The notes beneath the pieces were generated by a model. That model made no database searches, was not told the origin of the DNA, and saw nothing but the letters and a program-made list of their open reading frames with translations. A program made the translations under genes and the position numbers. This document shows positions 1 to 3,604 of a DNA stretch of 6,082 nucleotides, piece by piece (position 1 is the stretch's first letter; every line of letters begins with the position of its first letter). The DNA comes from Bacteroidales bacterium (GTDB lineage Bacteria > Bacteroidota > Bacteroidia > Bacteroidales > UBA7960), in NCBI GenBank assembly GCA_007132825.1, contig SLNX01000124.1, positions 1 to 6,082 of the forward strand, read 5' to 3'.

Positions 1-837
1 GACAAACAACGGGTTCCTGTCAATCTCTGCATAGAGGAGGTCTGCCTTTTCGTGGTTCATTTTTTGCATCACCTCAACACCGCCGAGGTTCTTCAGCCAC
101 CGTAATGTTTCCATGCAAGTGAAGATGGGCAGGCAGGGAGGTGTGTTGAACATCGACCCATTTTCAATGTGGGTCTCATACTTGAGCATGGTGGGGATGT
201 AACGCTCTACCTTGCCAAGAATATCGTCGCGAATGATGACGAATGTAGCACCTGCAGGTCCGAGATTTTTCTGTGCACCGCCATAGATCATTCCATATTT
301 TGAGATGTCGATCGGGCGGCTGAAAATATCGGAACTCATGTCGGCGATCACCGGCACAGGGCTGTCGTAATCTTCAAAGATCTCCGTTCCGAAAATGGTG
401 TTGTTGGTTGTGATGTGAAAATAGTCAGCATCTTCAGGGATGGTAAATCCTTTGGGAATATAACTGAAGTTTTTGTCTGATGATGATGCAACCACATCCA
501 CTTCGCCAAAGCCTTTTGCTTCCTTGATCGCTTTCTTAGCCCAGGTGCCTGTTTCAAGATAGGCAGCCTTTTTGTTCATCAGGTTGAAAGGGATCATGCA
601 AAACTGCATGCTGGCGCCACCACCCAGGAACAGCACATGGTAATTGTCGGGGATGTTGAGCAACTCACGGAACAAAGCGACAGTTTCATCCATTACCGCC
701 TGGAAGTCTTTGCCCCTGTGTGATATTTCCATCACTGAAAGGCCGATTCCATTTAAATCGAGAACTGCTTTTGCCGTATTTTCAATGACCTCTTTTGCCA
801 ATATTGAAGGACCGGCACTAAAATTATGTTTTTTCAT
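1..837 (-). CDS. serC: Phosphoserine aminotransferase SerC, 5' part only (gene runs off the left edge)
   Basis: This PLP enzyme (class V aminotransferase fold, cytoplasmic) converts 3-phosphohydroxypyruvate and glutamate to phosphoserine in serine synthesis. In many bacteria it also acts on the 4-phosphohydroxythreonine precursor of pyridoxal phosphate. Reading the complement from the ATG at 837-835 gives 279 open codons to the edge. The N-terminus is MKKHNFSAGPSIL, the FSAGP start typical of SerC. Later come LGGGASMQF (residues 71-79), ADMSSDIFSR (165-174), YGGAQKNLGPAG (185-196) with K190 as the expected PLP-binding lysine, and NGSMFNTPP (226-234). The family is about 355-360 residues long, so roughly the last 75-80 residues lie outside. 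There is no Shine-Dalgarno site, as is usual in Bacteroidota, and I found no convincing promoter on this strand. The gene is divergent from the acyl-CoA reductase. Identity is near certain; the second (pyridoxal) role is family knowledge only. Confidence 0.96.
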   Translation of the reverse strand, partial: MKKHNFSAGPSILAKEVIENTAKAVLDLNGIGLSVMEISHRGKDFQAVMDETVALFRELLNIPDNYHVLFLGGGASMQFCMIPFNLMNKKAAYLETGTWAKKAIKEAKGFGEVDVVASSSDKNFSYIPKGFTIPEDADYFHITTNNTIFGTEIFEDYDSPVPVIADMSSDIFSRPIDISKYGMIYGGAQKNLGPAGATFVIIRDDILGKVERYIPTMLKYETHIENGSMFNTPPCLPIFTCMETLRWLKNLGGVEVMQKMNHEKADLLYAEIDRNPLFV

Positions 838-935
838 GATGATAGGGTTTTAGTGTGATTAATATAAGATGTTATTTATCTGTTTATATTTTCGTTACTA
901 TTTGATATTCTGTTATTTGTGCTTGTATTTAAGCT

Positions 936-1018
936 GCCCTTTTCAGGGCGCTAATTGGTTGTTGTCCTCATTTACCCAGGGCGTTGCCACTGGGCTGAAT
1001 TAAATTGCCCTTCAGGGC
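936..1018. repeat. Three-hairpin REP-like palindromic element
   Basis: Three short GC-rich hairpins lie within 83 bp. The first is GCCCT-TTTC-AGGGC (936-949). The middle one pairs CCCAG with CTGGG and GGC with GCC around a GTT loop, with one bulged A at 989 (975-994). The third is GCCC-TTCA-GGGC (1007-1018). TAATT (952-956) and AATTA (998-1002) are inverted around the middle hairpin, so the element is roughly symmetrical. It resembles bacterial REP/BIME elements, and I recall similar GCCCT/AGGGC plus CCCAGGGC hairpin sets from other Bacteroidota spacers; that recollection is unverified. It lies 98 bp upstream of the serC start, so it could also affect that leader. Confidence 0.65.
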
Positions 1019-1035
1019 GATCCGTTTTCACCTAG

Positions 1036-1077
1036 TTCTCAGATCCCAGTTCTCAAATCCAACTTCCAACCTCTATC
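1036..1077 (+). repeat. Degenerate 7-bp tandem array, TTCYMAN type (six units)
   Basis: Six in-phase heptamers can be read: TTCTCAG, ATCCCAG, TTCTCAA, ATCCAAC, TTCCAAC and CTCTATC. The unit core is xTCYxAx. It is pyrimidine-rich on this strand and resembles the units at 2772-2836 beyond luxC, whose left arm carries the opposite orientation. Phase is kept although the units differ, which argues for an old tandem expansion rather than chance. Confidence 0.6.
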
Positions 1078-1117
1078 ATCTTTTTTCTTACTTCCAGCTT
1101 CGAGCCGAACAGGCAAC

Positions 1118-1152
1118 CGATAATCGATAATCGAAAATCGGCAATCGACAAT
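1118..1152 (+). repeat. 7-bp tandem array, CGATAAT type (five units)
   Basis: Five contiguous heptamers are seen: CGATAAT, CGATAAT, CGAAAAT, CGGCAAT and CGACAAT. The consensus is CGAnAAT. The last unit runs directly into the left arm of the 41-bp inverted repeat, sharing its final bases. The array is too short and its unit too small for a CRISPR. It is probably a slippage-prone microrepeat. Confidence 0.75.
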
Positions 1153-1190
1153 CATCCTCCTGTCTGTCAAGAATCCTGTCATGGGTGTTT
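1150..1190 (+). repeat. Left arm of 41-bp inverted repeat flanking luxC
   Basis: The 41 bases here match the reverse complement of 2720-2760 at 38 positions. The three differences are at 1164, 1171 and 1186, and there are no gaps. The sequence starts AATCATCCTCCTGT and ends CCTGTCATGGGTGTTT; TCCTGTC occurs twice inside it. The match stops at both ends: the neighbouring bases differ at once. The arm abuts the CGATAAT array on its outer side. Confidence 0.9.
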
Positions 1191-1200
1191 AATTTACTGA

Positions 1201-1230
1201 TTGTTTACTTATGTTTTTGATCTATATTAT
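1201..1230 (+). promoter_or_regulatory. Possible promoter ahead of the luxC leader
   Basis: TTGTTT (1201-1206) and TATTAT (1225-1230) are 18 bp apart, a fair sigma-70-like pair. In Bacteroidota terms, TTG at 1201-1203 and TATATTAT at 1223-1230 form only a partial match to the -33 TTTG and -7 TAnnTTTG boxes. Transcription would begin near 1237, just before the hairpins at 1249-1355. AT-rich spacers give such matches by chance, so this is weak. Confidence 0.3.
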
Positions 1231-1248
1231 GATAAAAAACCTCATCCG

Positions 1249-1324
1249 TCCTTATCAGCCCGCTTCCGGGATAACCAACTAAGGAAAACACTTCTTTAAA
1301 AAAATAACCGGAAAAATTCGGGTT
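1249..1324 (+). other. Possible structured leader upstream of luxC
   Basis: TCCTTA (1249-1254) pairs with TAAGGA (1280-1285) and encloses a CCCG-CTTC-CGGG hairpin (1259-1270). A second weak hairpin at 1306-1324 pairs AACC with GGTT and GAA with TTC, around one G-G mismatch and an AAA loop. With the terminator-like hairpin that follows, three stems lie in about 105 bases. It could be an attenuator leader for luxC or an independent small RNA. I do not recognise any known riboswitch core. Pairing was found by eye, without folding energies. Confidence 0.35.
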
Positions 1325-1333
1325 GAAAACTTT

Positions 1334-1355
1334 GTTGCAAGATGCAACTTTTTTT
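1334..1355 (+). terminator. Terminator-like hairpin with T-tract, 131 bp before luxC
   Basis: GTTGCA (1334-1339) and TGCAAC (1343-1348) form a perfect 6-bp stem with an AGA loop, followed at once by seven Ts (1349-1355). The geometry fits a rho-independent terminator on the plus strand, although the stem is short and only half GC. No plus-strand gene lies upstream to be terminated. It would therefore act on a leader or small RNA begun near 1237, or be fortuitous. Confidence 0.45.
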
Positions 1356-1486
1356 CCTATTATGCCGCAAATATGGCAAAATAAAACAAGAGGCAAAAGA
1401 AAAACCGCAAATTTATTTTTCAAAGCCTATCTTTACATAGAAAAATAAAGAAATCTGTAAAGACAAACAGGCAAACAACAATTAAC

Positions 1487-2569
1487 ATGAGCACCACCCT
1501 GAATGAACGTATAGAAGCGTTTTCAAAGCTAGTTAAAAGCATGCGTTTGGTTTCGGAAGGGTTGAAGCTGGAAACAACATCAAAGTTTCAACATGCAAGT
1601 GAACATACTATTTATGATGCATGTCTTAATACTTCAAAAATAAATCCATGGTTTACAGTGGGTGAAATATCACGTGCACTTCGCGGACTGTCAGAAATGC
1701 TCGAGGAGGATGCGTTGATCACATGGGCACAAAACTATCCAATGCTGCTTCAGGACTCAGGAGATCAAAAAAACATTGCAGTGATCATGGCCGGCAACAT
1801 TCCGCTTGTAGGCTTTCATGATCTGCTTTGTGTCGTTATTTCAGGCCATCATTTTACCGGAAAGCTATCATCGCAAGACCCATATCTCCCTCTGGCCGTT
1901 GCTGAAATTCTGATTTCTCATCTGCCCGGAATAAGAAACCGGATATCATTCTCAAGGGAAACACCCTTGAATGCCGATGCTTACATCGCAACCGGAAGCG
2001 ACAACACCGCCCGGTATTTTTCATCTTACTTCGCTGACAAGCCTCATGTTATCAGGAAAAACAGAAGCTCGATTGCTGTACTGTCAGGAAAGGAGACCAG
2101 CTTCGATCTTCAGCAGCTTGGTGAAGACGTTTTTGCCTACTTTGGCCTGGGGTGCCGGAGTGTGTCCCATCTGCTTGTCCCTTATGGATTTGATCTTTCA
2201 AAACTCAAAAATGCATGGGAGGGATACGCGCATCTTCTTCATCATAAAAAATACAATAACAACCTAAAGCATGCCAGGGCACTTTTCACCGCTGAAGAGA
2301 GCTCTTTCATTGACATGGGACATATCCTGCTCCGGGAGTCGGCTGATATTACTCCTGCGCTATCAGTATTGAATTATTCATATTATGACAATCAAAAAGA
2401 TGTCATTCAATTTGTTGCAGAACGAAAGCATAAGCTGCAATGTGTGGTTTCAAACATAAGAATGGACTTTCCAAATACATCTGTGGTTCCTTTAGGCCAA
2501 AGCCAATATCCCGGATTATCAGATTATGCAGATGGTGTTGATACAATGGCATTTCTTTTGAAACTTTAA
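1487..2569 (+). CDS. LuxC-family acyl-CoA reductase
   Basis: This 360-residue protein matches the LuxC-like acyl-CoA reductase family (aldehyde-dehydrogenase-like fold). Members reduce a fatty acyl thioester to an aldehyde with NAD(P)H through a cysteine acyl intermediate. Family-like segments are AGNIPLVGFHDLLCVVISGH (102-121), YIATGSDNTARYFSSYF (166-182) followed by HVIRKNRSSIAVLSG, YFGLGCRSVSHLLVPYGFD (218-236) with C223 as the likely catalytic cysteine, and a C-terminal PLGQSQYPGLSDYADGVDTM (335-354). Length is normal for the stand-alone Bacteroidota form. No signal peptide or membrane segment is evident, so it should be cytoplasmic. The ATG at 1487 follows an A-rich leader without a Shine-Dalgarno site. 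The gene stands alone: the divergent neighbour is serC, and 333 bp separate it from pcm. No lux operon partners (luxA, luxB, luxD, luxE) are present, so bioluminescence is not implied. Substrate is unknown. The family call is firm. Confidence 0.9.
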   Translation: MSTTLNERIEAFSKLVKSMRLVSEGLKLETTSKFQHASEHTIYDACLNTSKINPWFTVGEISRALRGLSEMLEEDALITWAQNYPMLLQDSGDQKNIAVIMAGNIPLVGFHDLLCVVISGHHFTGKLSSQDPYLPLAVAEILISHLPGIRNRISFSRETPLNADAYIATGSDNTARYFSSYFADKPHVIRKNRSSIAVLSGKETSFDLQQLGEDVFAYFGLGCRSVSHLLVPYGFDLSKLKNAWEGYAHLLHHKKYNNNLKHARALFTAEESSFIDMGHILLRESADITPALSVLNYSYYDNQKDVIQFVAERKHKLQCVVSNIRMDFPNTSVVPLGQSQYPGLSDYADGVDTMAFLLKL

Positions 2570-2580
2570 CGCATCTTCTC

Positions 2581-2612
2581 CTTGGATGAATACTGTCAAA
2601 ATCTTATATTTG
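2581..2612 (+). promoter_or_regulatory. Candidate Bacteroidota-type promoter for the pcm operon
   Basis: TATATTTG (2605-2612) fits the Bacteroidota -7 consensus TAnnTTTG exactly. CTTG (2581-2584) is a one-mismatch -33 box at a 20-bp spacing, within the usual 19-21. A transcript would start near 2619, giving a leader of roughly 285 bases to the pcm ATG that passes through the inverted-repeat arm and the heptamer hairpin. It begins only 12 bp after the luxC stop codon. Confidence 0.5.
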
Positions 2613-2719
2613 CTTGAATAAAGGTATAAAAATGCCACAGATTATTCACAAGTGTTTGTTTTAAAGGAGTTCATGAGCTCACTTCGTTCGGTTCACAGAT
2701 TTATTAAATCAACATGATG

Positions 2720-2760
2720 AAACGCCCATGACAGGATTTTTGACACACAGGAGGATGATT
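2720..2760 (-). repeat. Right arm of 41-bp inverted repeat flanking luxC
   Basis: Read on the minus strand, these 41 bases match 1150-1190 at 38 positions without gaps. The arms enclose 1,529 bp (1191-2719), containing the luxC leader, luxC and the candidate pcm promoter. Heptamer units start ten bases beyond the arm, as on the left side. Confidence 0.9.
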
Positions 2761-2771
2761 ATTCAACCCGA

Positions 2772-2836
2772 GGTTAGAAGTTGGAGGTTTGAGGTTAGAA
2801 AAAGAAAATCTAACATCCAACATCCAACCTCTAACA
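2772..2836. repeat. 28-bp imperfect hairpin built from 7-bp repeats
   Basis: The left arm is four heptamers, GGTTAGA, AGTTGGA, GGTTTGA and GGTTAGA (2772-2799). The right arm is TCTAACA, TCCAACA, TCCAACC and TCTAACA (2809-2836). Its reverse complement matches the left arm at 23 of 28 positions, around the 9-base loop AAAAGAAAA. Some mismatches could pair as G-U in RNA. It ends 66 bp before the pcm start codon, so it would sit in the pcm leader if the upstream promoter is real. No T-tract follows it, so it is not a standard terminator. Confidence 0.8.
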
Positions 2837-2902
2837 TCAATTCCTGATCTTGGGCAAACTTACAAAGAGCAGATTATTAAATACTTAAGAAAATATAAAC
2901 AG

Positions 2903-3604
2903 ATGAGCAAGCAACTTCTTTTTTCCCTGATGTTTCCTATACTTCTCATTTTAAGTATAGATGTTTATGCTGATGATCAGGAACGTGCGCGAAACAGCAT
3001 GGTTCGTCAGCAGATTCAGGCACGTGGAATAGGTCACCAGGCTACCCTGGATGCGATGCGAAATGTTCCCCGGCATCTGTATGTCCCTTTCCCACAGCGA
3101 AGAAATGCTTACGACGACAGACCTCTTCCTATCGGTTACGGTCAAACCATTTCTCAACCATATATTGTAGCTTTCATGACCGAAATTGTAGATCCAAAAC
3201 CGGATGACAAGATGCTGGAAATTGGAACAGGATCAGGCTATCAGGCTGCTGTCCTGGCAGAGATTATTGAGGAGGTATATACCATAGAGATCATAAGGCC
3301 TCTTGGAGAACAGGCGAAAAGGATTTTAGATGTGCAATATGATAATGTTTATGTAAAAATTGCTGACGGCTACCACGGTTGGGCGGAACACGCGCCTTTT
3401 GATGCCATCGTTGTGACAGCCGCCGCTGAGTACATTCCACCCCCCCTTGTGGAACAGTTAAAAGAGGGGGGGCGAATGATTATACCGGTCGGCTCTCCTT
3501 TCCAGGTTCAGCAACTGATGCTGGTTGAGAAAGGGAAAGATGGGGAGATCAGTACCCGCAGTCTGATGCCTGTTCGTTTTGTACCGTTCGAAAGGGAAAG
3601 ATAA
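2903..3604 (+). CDS. pcm: Exported protein-L-isoaspartate O-methyltransferase
   Basis: Pcm uses S-adenosylmethionine to methylate L-isoaspartyl residues in aged proteins, the first step of their repair. The 233-residue product has the family marks GQTISQP (80-86), the AdoMet motif LEIGTGSGYQAAVLA (105-119), DGYHGW (155-160) and FDAIVVTAAA (166-175), then IPPPLVEQLKEGGRMIIPVG (178-197). The first 23 residues look like a signal peptide: MSKQ, a hydrophobic core (about 5-18) and a VYA cleavage site before DDQ. This predicts a periplasmic or envelope enzyme. I chose the ATG at 2903 because the signal peptide and family homology begin there. A longer in-frame TTG start at 2789 lies inside the heptamer hairpin and would add 38 residues translated from repeat DNA. 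The stop overlaps the next start by one base, so the two genes are probably translationally coupled. Two 7-base homopolymers lie at 3440-3446 and 3466-3472. The usual AP after TAA reads AE here; otherwise the enzyme looks intact. Confidence 0.93.
   Translation: MSKQLLFSLMFPILLILSIDVYADDQERARNSMVRQQIQARGIGHQATLDAMRNVPRHLYVPFPQRRNAYDDRPLPIGYGQTISQPYIVAFMTEIVDPKPDDKMLEIGTGSGYQAAVLAEIIEEVYTIEIIRPLGEQAKRILDVQYDNVYVKIADGYHGWAEHAPFDAIVVTAAAEYIPPPLVEQLKEGGRMIIPVGSPFQVQQLMLVEKGKDGEISTRSLMPVRFVPFERER

Larger units (their letters stand above)
838..1486. other. Repeat-rich spacer between divergent serC and luxC
   Basis: This 649-bp spacer has no credible protein gene. It is AT-rich beside both start codons. 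In order it holds a three-hairpin REP-like element, two heptamer arrays, one arm of a 41-bp inverted repeat and a possible structured leader with a terminator-like hairpin; each is listed separately. A 72-codon minus-strand frame (1423-1205) starts with a hydrophobic stretch, but it overlaps the hairpins and I do not call it. The A-rich 60 bases before the luxC ATG have no Shine-Dalgarno match. Confidence 0.8.
2570..2902. other. Repeat-bearing spacer between luxC and pcm
   Basis: This 333-bp spacer has no convincing protein gene and no clear terminator after luxC. It holds a candidate promoter (2581-2612), an imperfect palindrome GAGTTCATGAGCTC (2667-2680), the right arm of the 41-bp inverted repeat and a heptamer hairpin. 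CACAGATT occurs twice (2636-2643 and 2694-2701), 58 bp apart, which suggests a decayed dispersed repeat next to the arm. A 10-codon frame starting at 2632 is too short to credit. Confidence 0.7.

Noticed and set aside
1036..1152. CRISPR-like array
   Set aside because: The repeats are contiguous 7-mers without spacers, and no cas genes are present.
1408..1415. Exact TAnnTTTG box on the minus strand (TAAATTTG)
   Set aside because: No TTTG-like -33 box lies at the right spacing, and it would start a very long leader for serC through all the repeats.
1205..1423. Minus-strand 72-codon frame with a hydrophobic N-terminus
   Set aside because: It overlaps the leader hairpins and terminator-like stem, resembles no family I know, and its hydrophobic start can come from AT-rich DNA.
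1428..1435. TATCTTTA, close to the -7 consensus, ahead of luxC
   Set aside because: The last base deviates and no -33 box lies 19-21 bp upstream; kept only as a weak alternative for luxC.
1971..2267. Out-of-frame open stretch inside luxC
   Set aside because: It lies within a gene with clear family motifs in another frame and has no recognisable motifs itself.
1487..2569. Part of a bioluminescence operon
   Set aside because: No luciferase, transferase or synthetase genes adjoin it; stand-alone LuxC-type reductases occur in non-luminous bacteria.
1150..2760. Composite transposon or insertion sequence carrying luxC
   Set aside because: No transposase and no evident target-site duplication; the gene between the arms is a typical chromosomal gene of the phylum.
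2789..2902. N-terminal extension of pcm from a TTG codon
   Set aside because: The 38 extra residues come from the heptamer hairpin and spacer DNA and precede a clear signal peptide starting at the ATG at 2903.
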